Assembly: GCF_001647085.1 (NCBI RefSeq)
Contig: NZ_CP015520.1
Coordinates: 992,001-1,056,000, forward strand
Direction: 5' to 3'
DNA: 64,000 nt
DNA from: Thermococcus piezophilus
GTDB taxonomy: Archaea; Methanobacteriota_B; Thermococci; Thermococcales; Thermococcaceae
Numbering within the stretch: the stretch's first letter is position 1; each line of letters opens with the position of its first letter. This document shows positions 48,243 through 57,771 of this stretch, piece after piece. Made by a program: the position numbers and the translations under genes. The notes under the pieces are model-generated. The model searched no databases. It was not told the origin of the DNA and saw only the letters and a program-made list of their open reading frames with translations.

Positions 48243-49593
48243 TTAAAAAATGGCCTCCCCTTGGGCGGAATGCCCCTCCTCCGAATCGCAGCAGCACGAG
48301 TGAACCACGAGGACGTCTATGGAGTCTCCCCACATCCATTCGCATTCCTCGACCCATGGTGAGCTAACGAGCTCAACCGTCATCTCGTGGCAATGGTGGA
48401 CGGATATACCATCCGTGTGCTCGTGCAGGGTTAGGTAGACGGTTTCCCAAACTTCGAGATGGACGCTCCAGGTTACGAGTGTCCGTCCATTGGGCATTGG
48501 AGTCAGCGTTACGCTGCCGTCCGTCGGTGTAAAGTCTTCCACAGTGAAGTGACTCCCCACGTACTGTTTGATCACCACGTCCTTCTCTGCTCCAGTGTTG
48601 ACAACCGTCAGCTGGGTGTAGAAGTCGCCCGGTGTGTCCGACTCTATCGTCTGATATGTAGGACTGAGCAGTTCGTTCATAACGTAGAGCTGACAGTCGT
48701 TCTCTCCGTCGCACTCCGCCGTGACTGTTATTCCATCACTCGTGATGTCGTAGCCTTTCAGTTCGGCCCTCTCATTTGGTATATAATCTCCACAGGAGGT
48801 GAATTCTTGAATGCCTGGGGGTTGAGTTTGGTGTAGATAGTAACGTCGAGGTAATCACTTCCATCGGCTTCCACCTCCACATTCGAGTAGATGTGGGGGG
48901 AGGCACCGTGCTGAATGACGTAGTAGCTTCTGTGCTCGGCGAGATGCTCTTTATTTCAAATTCTCCTGGTATAACGTCTTTTATGGTTAGATCCCGTGTC
49001 TCTCCAGGGCTTGTCACCGTGATGCGGAACGTCCACTCCTCATAGGTGTGAGTGGGTACTACTAAATCCCCGCTCAGGAGCTCCTTCTCTATCGTCGGCC
49101 GCCGGTAATGATGAGTTTTATAGGACAGGTCGATATGACTGCGTCTCCGCCTTCCCAGCGGGCGTACATCGTAACTGGAATAATGTATTCGCCGGATTCA
49201 ACCTCACCGACGGTTACGTGGTCGCTGAAGGTATATTCCTCGCCTGAGGCTATCATCTTCTCGACGCCGTCTTCCTTTTCTACGAACATGTCAACATCGT
49301 TTGGAAGGTTGGAATAGTCCGGCTGGAGCCATATCCAGGCGTCTTTCATCTCGTTCAGGTAGTTCCTGACGGTCAGCGCGTCAAAGTCTGTTTCACTGTT
49401 CGCTGCGACTTCCACTATGGCTGCGTAATCGTCCTCACACAGAAATCCAATGTACTCCTTTTCATGGGGTACGACCGCGACCTTAACTTCTCTCGATGCT
49501 TTCGAAGCTTACAAAAGTTCCACTGGAGCCCACGAGAATCAGCGATGCCAGTGCAAACGTTATGGTTATTGAGAATAGTCCTTTCCTAAACAC
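48243..49593 (-). pseudogene. Secreted surface protein with Ig-like repeats, several frameshifts
   Basis: A GTG at 49593 begins FRKGLFSITITFALASLILV, a signal peptide. After a frameshift near 49498 it continues REVKVAVVPHEKEYIGFLCE, DALTVRNYLNEMKDAWIWLQ and ARWEGGDAVISTCPIKLII. Further frames give TVTSPGETRDLTIKDVIPGE and later FYTQLTVVNTGAEKDVVIKQ, TPTDGSVTLTPM and VTWSVHLEVWETVYLTL. The beta-sandwich rhythm (conserved-domain adhesion type) is clear although the family is not. At least four indels are needed to join it. Confidence 0.5.
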
Positions 49594-49609
49594 CTTCGCT
49601 ATTCCTCTT

Positions 49610-50138
49610 TTAGCAAAATTCCTTCTCCTCCTGATTCCAATTATCTCCTCGTTTCTGATCCCTGAAACCATGTACAGCACTCCTAGGAATATTGAAACCT
49701 CGATAAGCATCGCAAAGAGCGGCACTATCGGGTGGATGCTGTGGAGTTCCTCTATCACCGATGCAGGCAGGAGTGGTAAATAGGCGTTTATCTGAACTTT
49801 CGTTGAGTATAGGGACGTTGTTTGGGGCTCTTTTACTCTCACTGTTATCTCAGTTTCTTCTCCAGCACCAGCCGGAATTCTCTACCAGAGATATCTACTA
49901 CCGGGCCTTTGCTGAAACGTAGTAGAACATCGAATAGAAGTTGTTGTTCTTAATCGTCAGTTCACGCTGGAACTCATCGCCGGGCAGGTACCAGCCTTCC
50001 CTCATCCTGCCTGCTGAGGTAACCGCGTAGTCTATGGGAATGAGCGCCCATGAGACGAAAGTTGAAACGGCTATCATGATGAGCAGGAACGCAGAGACCA
50101 GAAGGTAAGCGGTCGTGAACTTTATCGTAAAAAACTTC
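49610..50138 (-). pseudogene. Membrane protein remnant of the signal-peptidase module
   Basis: One stretch reads FTTAYLLVSAFLLIMIAVST, FVSWALIPIDYAVTSAGRMR and LPGDEFQRELTIKNNNFYSM, with a stop after VSAKAR. A second stretch in another frame gives GAGEETEITVRVKEPQTTS and ends with a membrane helix (IVPLFAMLIEVSIFLGVLYM). Together they look like a protein with N- and C-terminal membrane segments and an outside beta domain. The start codon is not clear. It lies between the signal peptidase and the surface protein. Confidence 0.45.
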
Positions 50139-50638
50139 TTTTCTTTGCCTTTTTTGAAGTCCCACTACTGGTGAACGCGAGAACACCGATAATAACGAGC
50201 AGACCGCCAATCAGCATCCTGCTCTTTTCCGTGAGACCTGTTTCAAGGTACCCTCACCTTTGGGATGGTCAGGACTTTTTCGCTGGCTGTTACAACAGTT
50301 CCTCCTATCTTGTCCTGCGTTACAGAGGGAATGTTGCAGCTCTGCTGGTCAGTTGCAATGTTGTTGTCCCCTTTTGTGATATATTCTTCGTCAGTAATGG
50401 CGACTACTCTGTGAACCGTCCATATGTCCCCCTCTGAAAGATTATTATGTCCTCAACGTTGGGGTTTCTGTCAAATGGGTTAATGAAAAAGACGTCTTCC
50501 CTGCATATGGTGGGCGTCATGCTGTCTGAGTTAAGCGTAAGACATAAAAACGGGCCTGTCAAGGAGGGCTCCCAAGATGAAACATATAACTATGATGCCG
50601 ATGGAAGAGAGAAGAAGGTATTCGATGAGAATCTTCAT
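50123..50638 (-). pseudogene. Signal peptidase I (SipW-like), frameshifted
   Basis: The ATG at 50638 starts MKILIEYLLLSSIGIIVICF. In pieces the protein continues with SDSMTPTICREDVFFINPF (catalytic serine in the SDSM motif), NPNVEDIIIFQRG, RVVAITDEEYITKGDNN (the KGDN box), IGGTVVTASEKVLTIPKV and a final membrane helix (MLIGGLLVIIGVLAFTSSG). At least three indels separate the pieces. The archaeal/ER-type enzyme has no lysine of the bacterial type. Its start overlaps the DUF1102-like gene upstream. Confidence 0.7.
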
Positions 50639-51144
50639 CCGCAGCTTTCTCCCCAGGCCTCAATGGTTATTTCATCAGTGTAGTCCCCAAGGGTGAGGCC
50701 ATTGGTGTCTATCCTCATATCCCCCACCCATGCTCTCGTTGGCCAGTAGAATCGCCTCAATCACCTGACTCCAGCTTCCGTCAAAACTATCGGTGAAGAA
50801 GCCTATCTTGGCGGAATCCGAGCTTATTCTCACACATATCTTGTAGTAGCTCGTCTCGCTTTGGTTGTTTTCGATCAGAAATGCATCCTCGAAAATGTAC
50901 ACACTATCACTGCCTAAACCATCTCCCCCATTCTTGGTGGAACGGGCTTTGGGCGCTTATCTCGACTCTTAGGACCCTGTCACTCGAATGGGGATATAGA
51001 GGAAGTGGGCTTTTTATTGAGACGTTGTCTCTATCGGGGTCGCGTAAACGACGGTTATGGGCTCTGATGGATACACGCTCCTGAGCCCTGTGAGCAATAG
51101 AATGATATTCCAATACCGACGAAAATCTTTGTACTCGTTCTCAC
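50635..51144 (-). pseudogene. DUF1102-like (TasA/CalY-type) secreted protein, frameshifted
   Basis: A GTG at 51144 begins RTSTKIFVGIGI, then other frames give ILLLTGLRSVYPSEPITVVY, RDNVSIKSPLPLYPHSSDRV, GSDSVYIFEDAFLIENNQSE, YYKICVRISSDSAKIGFFTD and finally MRIDTNGLTLGDYTDEITIE with stop at 50635. The motif VYIFEDAF and the SipW-type context agree with the intact pattern of the next gene upstream, so I read it as a paralogue. A TTTTTAAAAC promoter element lies at about 51165-51174. Confidence 0.55.
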
Positions 51145-51206
51145 TCTTTCTTCCCCCTAAAAAAATGTTTTAAAAGGAGCAAAGGCTCCAGAAAGAAACC
51201 TTACAT

Positions 51207-51744
51207 TCACGACATGTATCCACTGCAGACTCCAGCCTCTTCGTAGAGCTGTATCTGGCCATCAATAGTGTCGCCATCTACATGCCGGTGCTGTCGATGA
51301 TCATTCCGATCTTGACAACCTCGCCCGGCATGATGGTCACGTCAAGGGTGGTTGCACCTGCCTGACGTAGTCTCCCTCAAAGAAGAGAATTCCACCACTG
51401 CCGCTGTAGGTTATGCGCGTGCATATGGAGGTACCCTCCCAGAGGTCGTTGCTGATCCCAAAGACTTCCTCGAAGACGTAGGTGCTGTTCGGGCTTACAC
51501 CCTCACCAGGGTTACTATTCCCGTTTCCGTTGTGGCTGCTGAGATCAATCACGAGTTGTCCCCCGTTTGTGATGTATGCGTAGGGCTGGACAGGGGTCAG
51601 GTCGATGAGCTCTTCATCGTCGGCTACTACTGCGATATGTGCGCTCCTAGTGGCCTCAAAGTCTCCGAAGGTCGCGCTCGTGCCTAAAGCAAAGGCCGCC
51701 GCGATCATAAGCCCCAGCATACCAAGGGCCAAAATTTTCTTCAT
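51207..51744 (-). pseudogene. DUF1102 family secreted protein, two frameshifts
   Basis: The N-terminus MKKILALGMLGLMIAAAFAL, then GTSATFGDFEATRSAHIAVV, is a SipW-dependent type signal peptide and the start of DUF1102. The frame continues through NSTYVFEEVFGISNDLWEG, ICTRITYSGSGGILFFEGDY to about 51358. A second frame gives GATTLDVTIMPGEVVKIGMI and a third VDGDTIDGQIQLYEEAGVCS with a stop at 51207. The protein would be about 175 residues and is probably exported and cut by the adjacent signal peptidase, as TasA/CalY are by SipW. Confidence 0.65.
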
Positions 51745-51915
51745 GGCTTTTCCTCTAGATGTTCAAAGGTCGTGCTCCGAGATATAGACTGAGCACTTAT
51801 TCTATTATTGGGGCCTTCATGTATATAGTAAATTCCGAGTTACTGCATGGTAATCCCACGTTACCGCCCAAAAGAGCAGCCTTTGGGACAGGAAAGTGTT
51901 CTTCACCCATAATAA

Positions 51916-52347
51916 TTAAAACAGCTTTTTCATCTTCCTGTGGTGCACGATGCTTATACCAAGGTACACCAGTGCTGCAAAAAGCAGGGGAATGCTTCCC
52001 AGATACCAGCCCAGTATCGTGAATATTATTGAGGTGCCCATATAAAAGGTGCTCCAGCTTATGTCGTCCTTTTTAACGACTTCCATGTAGAGGGTCACGT
52101 CCTCTGGAATCCTCAGAAGTATGACAACACCATGGTTGAAAGTGACCACACCTTCCCTTTCAAGCTTGGGGATATAGGTTTGCATCAGGCTGACGTAGAC
52201 GCTTTTTTATTCTTCCGATTGGTGTCCCCTTTTCTTGGCTATTTACTCAACGAGCTCCCTGAGTTCGGCCTTGCCCTCACATCTCTGTAGGAACTCTATC
52301 AGGAGCATCCTCCTGTCGTTCCTCAGTATCATCGTTGCAGTACCCAT
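51916..52347 (-). pseudogene. Membrane-bound winged-helix regulator remnant (DUF7344-like)
   Basis: The same frame gives MILRNDRRMLLIEFLQRCEG, KAELRELVE, a TAA, IAKKRG, another TAA, then KSVYVSLMQTYIPKLEREGV and two membrane helices (FYMGTSIIFTILGWYLGSIP and LLFAALVYLGISIV). The order helix-RR..L..L, LRELVE..A, L...HIPKLE..GVV, then membrane segments is that of haloarchaeal-type DUF7344 regulators. Two stops break it. It lies upstream of the DUF1102/signal peptidase genes and probably controlled them. Confidence 0.5.
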
Positions 52348-52696
52348 AGTATCACCGTAGGCGATAATGATTCCGCTTGTTTCCGTTGGTGTAAAATGCC
52401 TCTACCTTTTTTGGTCTATCATATTCCCGAGCGTTCTTTCAACTTTCTGCCTCGTGCAGCATATTCCTCTCTCATTCAGGAATCTCGTCCCTCAGGAGGT
52501 TTGCAATCTCTCCCTTAAGGTTTATTACAGTGTTCACGTCCTCACCCCCTTGACTTGTTCAACTTCCAAAAGTCGGATAGCATTCATGATAAAGCCCCTT
52601 CATGACGTGATACATTGTGAGGTATAACATGAGGTTCGAGATTAGAACACGGAAGATGATAAAAGGATGGGGTTCGAGGTCTGGAGCCCAGTTAGA
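52348..52696. other. Gene-poor gap with coding scraps
   Basis: No intact gene is seen. On the minus strand a short frame from about 52542 reads NTVINLKGEIANLLRDEIPE and stops; KVEAFYTNGN follows in another frame near 52410. These look like leftovers of one more gene of the decayed module. Bases 52620-52696 hold no clear signal before the tRNA. Confidence 0.3.
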
Positions 52697-52772
52697 TGGT
52701 AGCCCCGCGGGGATTCGAACCCCGGTCGCGGGATCCAGAGTCCCGCATGCTTGGCCGCTACACCACGGGGCT
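52697..52772 (-). tRNA. tRNA-Gln (anticodon CUG)
   Basis: Acceptor arms AGCCCCG (5', from 52772) and CGGGGCT pair fully. The anticodon stem-loop CGGGA-CTCTGGA-TCCCG presents CTG. The T arm CCGGGGTTCGAATCCCCG-type sequence is complete, and the CCA end is encoded (52697-52699). No intron is present. Confidence 0.93.
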
Positions 52773-52897
52773 GTGCCCGTTGATAGGTTCAGGTATTGAT
52801 TTATAAATTTTATCCTCTTCCCTGGAATTTCATACTCCTAGTGGGGCTTATGCAAAATTTATATTTTTCTCTACTTCAATGGTAACTAGTGAGAGCA

Positions 52898-53152
52898 ATG
52901 GACTTTGCCCTCTTCATGGAAAGGTACGGCTACCGAATTTTGGTGTTGGTTTTTGGCGCCGCTATACTCGGAATCATGCTCGCGCCCTTTGTGATGACTT
53001 TCTGGGCCTTCAGCAGCGGCATTGCGGCCGCAGTTATCGCGGTGATAGTGCTCGCAATAGGCATTGCATTGATGGTCGTCCCGAAGTTCTGGAATTTTGC
53101 TGACAAGATGAGACAGACCCACGTCATTAAAGACTGGAACGAGGAAAAGTAG
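52898..53152 (+). CDS. Small membrane protein
   Basis: The 84-residue protein begins MDFALFMERYGYRILVLVFG, has two membrane segments (ILVLVFGAAILGIMLAPFVM and GIAAAVIAVIVLAIGIALMV) and a charged end. An earlier GTG at 52889 is possible, but a short leader fits the ATG. AATTTATATTT at about 52857 is a promoter. Function is unknown to me. Confidence 0.65.
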   Translation: MDFALFMERYGYRILVLVFGAAILGIMLAPFVMTFWAFSSGIAAAVIAVIVLAIGIALMVVPKFWNFADKMRQTHVIKDWNEEK

Positions 53153-53323
53153 CGCCAAACTTTTCTAGTGAAAAGGTTGATCAAAGAGCGAACTTCCATC
53201 TAAATAGGCTATTGAGTTTGCATGTCTTTCAAGATTGTAAGTTCAAAGTGGGTTTGACTCAAAAAACAAGCAATCCAAATGGTTTCACTTTCCTCTTAAC
53301 GCCTTTCGGACGTTATATTCGCA

Positions 53324-53400
53324 GTGAAACACTGTAAAACTGGCAATTGAGGGAGTAAACCCATTTAAGAACCAGCCATTTTAGAATTGACATGCGAACC
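53324..53400 (+). repeat. Intergenic repeat, copy 1
   Basis: The segment starts GTGAAACACTG, contains CAATTGAGGGAGTAAACC and ends TTTTAGAATTGACATGCG. The same order of blocks (GTGAAAC, CAATTG, GGAG.ATAAACC, AGAATTG, CGC.ACC) recurs at 53588-53658. It lies in a 540-base stretch without genes between a membrane-protein gene and tRNA-Pro. Confidence 0.45.
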
Positions 53401-53587
53401 TTAATCAAACTTCGCGAAGGCGAAGCAACCTTTGCCTTGCAAAGGTTGATCAAAAGAATCCTTTTCATTGAACGGTAGAAATGAAAGCGTGCACTTTTGA
53501 ATTGTGCTTTTAGTGTGGTTTATCTTCGAAAACAGTCTGTTACCTGGGTTCATGTTTTCCTGGCGTCCGTTGGACGCCTTGAGGAGA

Positions 53588-53658
53588 GTGAAACCATTGC
53601 AATTGATAATTGGAGAATAAACCACTTGGAATGCGAGCACTTCAGAATTGCACGCACC
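53588..53658 (+). repeat. Intergenic repeat, copy 2
   Basis: The segment starts GTGAAACCATTG, contains GGAGAATAAACCACTTGG and ends TTCAGAATTGCACGCACC. It matches copy 1 at 53324-53400 block by block with small gaps. A hairpin GGCGTCC-GTT-GGACGCC lies just 5' (53561-53578). A third, weaker AATTG/GCAC block is at about 53490. The gap also holds two AAGGTTGATCAAA blocks, at about 53174 and 53445. Confidence 0.4.
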
Positions 53659-53694
53659 TTTCCGTCAACGCTTTGCGCAAGCAGAGGGTTGTTA

Positions 53695-53772
53695 TGGTGG
53701 GGCCGCCGAGATTTGAACTCGGGTCCCCGGCTCCCGAAGCCGGAAGGATAGGCCAAGCTACCCCACGGCCCC
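53695..53772 (-). tRNA. tRNA-Pro (anticodon CGG)
   Basis: Acceptor GGGGCCG (from 53772) pairs with CGGCCCC. The anticodon arm CCGGC-TTCGGGA-GCCGG presents CGG. The D arm GGGTAGCTTGGCC and T arm ACCCGAGTTCAAATCTCGG-like sequence are complete. CCA is encoded at 53695-53697. No intron. Confidence 0.93.
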
Positions 53773-53851
53773 ATGCCCGCTGATAAGGGGACTCGCAGGA
53801 CTTATAAAGTTTACGGAGTAGTCTAGTGTACATGGTGGAGGAGTGGAGAAC

Positions 53852-54910
53852 ATGAAGGTCTCGGTGATAGTACCAACGTACAACGAGCGCGACAACCTTG
53901 AGGAGCTCTTCGAGAGAATAAGCAAGGCCATTGCTTATTACGATTATGAAATCATCGTTGTTGACGACGATTCCCCTGACAAAACCTGGGAATTCGCCCA
54001 GAAGCTCGCCGAAAAGTATTCAGTTAAGGTTATCCGCCGGACGAAGGAGAAGGGTCTCTCCTCAGCTGTCATCCGCGGCTTCAAGGAGGCGAGCGCCGAC
54101 GTCTTCGTCGTAATGGACGCCGACCTGCAGCACCCGCCGGAGGTGATTCCCCTGCTGCTGGAGGCAATCGAGAACGGCGCGGACATAGCCATAGCCTCCC
54201 GCTACGTTAGGGGAGGGGGCGTCAGGAACTGGTACTGGTACAGGAAGCTGATCTCCAAGGGGGCTATAATGATCGGCCGTATTGCCCTGCCGAAAATAAG
54301 GGACGTTAAGGATCCCGTGAGCGGCTTCTTCGCCCTCAGAAAGGAAGTCGTCGAAAACGCCCAGCTTAATCCCATTGGCTTCAAGATACTTATGGAGATA
54401 CTTATCAAGGGCAGATACCAGCGCGTCGAAGAGGTTCCATTTATCTTTGGCCTCAGACACGCCGGCGAGAGCAAGCTCGGTGGAAAGACGATACTCAATT
54501 ACCTCAAGCACGTTTACAGGCTCATGAAGTGGGAGGGCGAGCTTGACAGGCTGGTGAAGTTCACGCTCGTTGGCCTCTCAGGGGTACTCGTTAACCAGGG
54601 CTTTCTCTGGTTCTTCGTCGAAAAGCTCGGCTGGGACAAGATACTCGCTAACATTCCTGCCATGGAGCTGGCAATACTCAACAACTTTACTTGGAACGAC
54701 CTCTGGACTTTCAGAGACCTGAAAAGCAGGCCCCTTTATCAGCGCCTCCTGAGCTTCCATCTTGCTGCTCTAACTGGTGCAATCGTTCAGTGGATCATCT
54801 ACGCTACCCTCATCTTCTTTGGAATGAACTACCTCCTTGCCAACCTGGTCGGCATCGCCGTCTCGTTCATAGTCCGCTTCCTCGTGAACAGGCACGTCAC
54901 CTGGGGTTAG
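53852..54910 (+). CDS. Dolichol-phosphate mannosyltransferase with GtrA-type membrane domain
   Basis: The N-terminal GT2 domain (VSVIVPTYNERDNLEELFER, VVDDDSPD, VMDADLQHPPE with the DAD metal site, DPVSGFFALRK) transfers mannose from GDP-mannose to dolichol phosphate. The C-terminal 125 residues (FTLVGLSGVLVNQGFLWF, then three more helices) are a GtrA-like membrane domain. The same two-domain design is known from the Pyrococcus furiosus enzyme. It supplies sugars for N-glycosylation. ATG 53852 follows GGAGTGGAG. Confidence 0.93.
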   Translation: MKVSVIVPTYNERDNLEELFERISKAIAYYDYEIIVVDDDSPDKTWEFAQKLAEKYSVKVIRRTKEKGLSSAVIRGFKEASADVFVVMDADLQHPPEVIPLLLEAIENGADIAIASRYVRGGGVRNWYWYRKLISKGAIMIGRIALPKIRDVKDPVSGFFALRKEVVENAQLNPIGFKILMEILIKGRYQRVEEVPFIFGLRHAGESKLGGKTILNYLKHVYRLMKWEGELDRLVKFTLVGLSGVLVNQGFLWFFVEKLGWDKILANIPAMELAILNNFTWNDLWTFRDLKSRPLYQRLLSFHLAALTGAIVQWIIYATLIFFGMNYLLANLVGIAVSFIVRFLVNRHVTWG

Positions 54911-54980
54911 TTGGCTTTTTCATTTCCCTGCCGGAGACCAACCTTAAATATCCAGAGGGTTATTTCCTCTGGGGATAGAC

Positions 54981-56669
54981 ATGATGCGCTTTTTGAAGGA
55001 GGCAGAGGTTTTTGATTCGGCCAACGTTCTCCACTACATAGCCGAGATAAGTCAGTTCCACAGGATACAGGGCTCGAAGGAGCTCCCTGAGGCAGTTAAG
55101 TTTATCGGGGAGGAGCTCAGAATCTGGGGGATTAACTCTCAGCTCTTCGAGGAGTTCTACGATGGGAAGACCCGCTATCTGACGTTGAAGTCTCCTATAG
55201 CGTGGGATTTAGTACATGGAAAGGTCGAGCTCCGTGGAAAGGTTCTCACGACTTCGATGAGCCCGCTGGTGGTGATGGCCCACTCCCCGAGCGGGAAAGC
55301 TGAAGGTGAAGTCGTCCACATAGCCAAGGACGAGGACTGGGAGAAGGCTGAAGGGAGAGTAGTCATGGTTGGGAGGAACTGGAGGGACGCCTATAGAAGG
55401 GCCAACGAGGTAAAGGCAAAGGCGTTCATCGCCTACAGGGAAGGAACGGGGGACGCAATTCCCTACATCGGCCTTTTCCTCACTAAGGATGAACTTGAAT
55501 GGGCAAGGATTCCAGCCGTTGCAGTTCCAGAGAGCCTCTCGAAGGCGGTCATAGGCAAGCTGAACTCGGGGGAGACTGTTAAAGCGAAAATAGAGGTCGA
55601 GACCCAGATAAACGAGCGTCAGGTTCTCCCAATCCTCTACGCCGAGATAGGAAAGCCTCCTTTCATACTCTTCACAGCCCATATCTGCCACCCCAAGCCC
55701 GGGGCCAACGACAACGCCAGCGGAAGCGCGATGCTCATAGAGCTCGCGAGGGTTCTGAACGGCCTCTACAACAACTCCTTCCGCTTTGGTTTTGCCTTCC
55801 TTTGGATACCCGAGTACTACGGAACCCAGGCCTTCATCGAGAAGTACGCCGAGCTCGACAAGTACTATGCTGTTATAAACCTCGACATGGTCGCCGGGAG
55901 CGAGGACAGGGCCGGTTCGACGGTGATGCTCGTTAGAACTCCTGTGTCAAGGTTCTCGGTGGTCTCAGGGGTTATTGAATATTTCCTCGAAAAGGCAAAC
56001 GGAGCCGGAAAAAGCTTTTCGGGAAGCCCGATGCCGAGGCTCAAGCTTAAGTCTTATCCCTACGAGATGGGCAGCGACCACGACGTCTTCAACTTCTTTG
56101 GTATTCCCTCGGTAATGTCCATAACGTGGCCTGACCGCTTCTATCACTCCAGTGAGGATACCATCGATAAGGTGAGCAAGGCAACCATCGAGCTGATTGG
56201 TAAGGCTGTTCTGGCGACTGCCCTGGCACTGGCAAAGGCAGAAAAGGACGAACTCCAGCGCTTCGCCAGGGGCTACGCCATGAAGTATCTGGGTGAACTC
56301 GGGCGAGAGAGGGACACCGAAACGGTTGAGAGGCTCGTCATGATGGGCCTCGCGAGGGACTCGCGCTTCCTCGAAATCCAGAGCGGCCACCACTTTGAGA
56401 GAAGGCCATGGCTTAAGTGGGTTAGGAAAGGTATCATTTCGGCGACTTTCATCCGTGAAATTGACGAGAAGGCCTATGAGGAGTTTAAAGTGCTGACGGA
56501 GGATAGAAAAGTTCTCGCCCACCTTCACGAGCTCTTAATGCTGGGTGAGCTTCTACCGAAGGACGAAGCCTTTAAAGCCCTTGAGGAGGAGTTTGGCAAG
56601 GTGGATGTGGAGAAGCTCGAGAGGCTCGTGGAGATCCTGAAAAAAACAGGAATTGTGGGGCTCCTCTAA
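54981..56669 (+). CDS. M28/DUF4910-like zinc aminopeptidase with PA insert
   Basis: The 562-residue protein has a PA-like insert (residues 90-200, with VVMVGRN and AKAFIAYREGTGDA) in a peptidase core. Metal-site candidates are FTAHICHPKPGANDNASG (His, Asp), WIPEYYGTQ (Glu), NLDMVAGSED (Asp) and FYHSSEDT (His). This is the M28 pattern with the HxCHPxxGANDNAS form of the DUF4910/peptidase group. The last 150 residues form a helical tail. No signal peptide is seen, so it acts in the cytoplasm. A CTTAAATAT promoter lies near 54945. Confidence 0.82.
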   Translation: MMRFLKEAEVFDSANVLHYIAEISQFHRIQGSKELPEAVKFIGEELRIWGINSQLFEEFYDGKTRYLTLKSPIAWDLVHGKVELRGKVLTTSMSPLVVMAHSPSGKAEGEVVHIAKDEDWEKAEGRVVMVGRNWRDAYRRANEVKAKAFIAYREGTGDAIPYIGLFLTKDELEWARIPAVAVPESLSKAVIGKLNSGETVKAKIEVETQINERQVLPILYAEIGKPPFILFTAHICHPKPGANDNASGSAMLIELARVLNGLYNNSFRFGFAFLWIPEYYGTQAFIEKYAELDKYYAVINLDMVAGSEDRAGSTVMLVRTPVSRFSVVSGVIEYFLEKANGAGKSFSGSPMPRLKLKSYPYEMGSDHDVFNFFGIPSVMSITWPDRFYHSSEDTIDKVSKATIELIGKAVLATALALAKAEKDELQRFARGYAMKYLGELGRERDTETVERLVMMGLARDSRFLEIQSGHHFERRPWLKWVRKGIISATFIREIDEKAYEEFKVLTEDRKVLAHLHELLMLGELLPKDEAFKALEEEFGKVDVEKLERLVEILKKTGIVGLL

Positions 56670-57007
56670 CCCCCCCGGCTAGAAGAGCCATTTAATTCTT
56701 TCTCCAGCTCGTTTATCCTCTTTACAAGGTTTTCCTTAATGTTTCCGAGGACTTCACTCGGTGAGACCGCGGTGTAGACGTAGCCGAGCCATCCCTGCTC
56801 GATGAGCCTCCTTTTTAGAATTCCTCTTCTATACAGCTTCAGGACGTGCTCCCTGACCGAGCGTTCGCTTATTCCGAGCTCCCTCTGTATTTCAGTTATT
56901 CTCATTGGCTCCCTTTTCTCAAGCAGGAGGCGGTATATTCTCAGTTCCGTCTTCTTGATACCCATTGAGCGCAGCAGTGCCTCGAGCTTCTCATAGACGT
57001 CGCTCAT
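56666..57007 (-). CDS. Winged-helix transcriptional regulator (MarR/TrmB-like)
   Basis: From the ATG at 57007 (GGTGGGGGAG upstream) the 113-residue protein reads SDVYEKLEALLRSMGIKKTE, LRIYRLLLEKREPMRITEIQ, RELGISERSVREHVLKLYRR and ends with a helix (INELEKELN). This is a helix-turn-helix of the TrmB/MarR kind. It overlaps the convergent peptidase gene by 4 bases. Its target is unknown. Confidence 0.75.
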   Translation of the reverse strand: MSDVYEKLEALLRSMGIKKTELRIYRLLLEKREPMRITEIQRELGISERSVREHVLKLYRRGILKRRLIEQGWLGYVYTAVSPSEVLGNIKENLVKRINELEKELNGSSSRGG

Positions 57008-57076
57008 CTCCCCCACCTGATGTACTCTCATCTTACCTATGAAAAGTTGTTTTCATACTCATTAATAAAGTTTGTC

Positions 57077-57727
57077 CTACTGGAAGGAAACTTCGCCTAT
57101 GTAGAGTCCGTCGGGTAAAAAAGCCTTTCCCTTCTTTGCATTTCTCAAGAAGGGGACTATCTTAATACCTTCCCTCGCGTCAAAGCCCTCTAGGTATGGA
57201 TTTACAGAGGGCAGGATTAGGAACTTCTCCACCCTCAAGAAACATTTGGTTTTTCTGAGGACTCTACCCCCCTTGATGCCACAAGCGGGATGTATGTGGC
57301 CGAGGTAGGCCTCAACGAACTCCACCTCTGGCAGGTTTGTGTGCCCGTGGAGTAAAAGGAGGCCGTCAATGACGAGGTGGTCAACGACATTGATGTTTGG
57401 AAACTTCCTGGCAACTTCTTCTATGCGCCCGTCGTGATTGCCTTTGGTTATTACAGTTGGAACCTCTCTCAGCTCGGAAAAGAACCCAATCAACAGGCGC
57501 TTCATCGTGAAACTAAGTCCAATGGGCTCTTTGACATCTCCCAGGAGTATCAGCAGGTCAGGGTCTCTCTCCTTTATGAACTCGGCGAGCCTCTCTTCGA
57601 AGTGAGTCCTTATTCTCAACCCGCGGGAAAGCTCAAACCCCATGTGTGCATCGGCCAGGAGGAGGGTCTTCCCCATTGAGGTTTTAAGCTCGAGTGAAAG
57701 CCTCTCGAAGGCATCGAAAAAGTCCAT
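57077..57727 (-). CDS. Metallophosphoesterase (COG1407 type)
   Basis: The 216-residue protein shows LLLADAHMGFE (D.H), LLILLGDVKE (GD), ITKGNHDG (GNHD) and LLLHGHTNLP plus YLGHIHPACG (GH.H), the full calcineurin-like set. It belongs to the ICC-like phosphoesterases of Archaea, whose substrates are not known. GGTGGTGCT precedes the ATG at 57727. Confidence 0.85.
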   Translation of the reverse strand: MDFFDAFERLSLELKTSMGKTLLLADAHMGFELSRGLRIRTHFEERLAEFIKERDPDLLILLGDVKEPIGLSFTMKRLLIGFFSELREVPTVITKGNHDGRIEEVARKFPNINVVDHLVIDGLLLLHGHTNLPEVEFVEAYLGHIHPACGIKGGRVLRKTKCFLRVEKFLILPSVNPYLEGFDAREGIKIVPFLRNAKKGKAFLPDGLYIGEVSFQ

Positions 57728-57771
57728 AGCACCACCAAAAAGCAAATCGATAGAAAAGGAGAGGAGGGTTA

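Noticed and set aside
47202-52347. Interpretation of all frame breaks as sequencing error
   Set aside because: Breaks are concentrated in accessory genes, include in-frame nonsense codons, and the housekeeping genes on both sides are clean; error remains possible for single sites.
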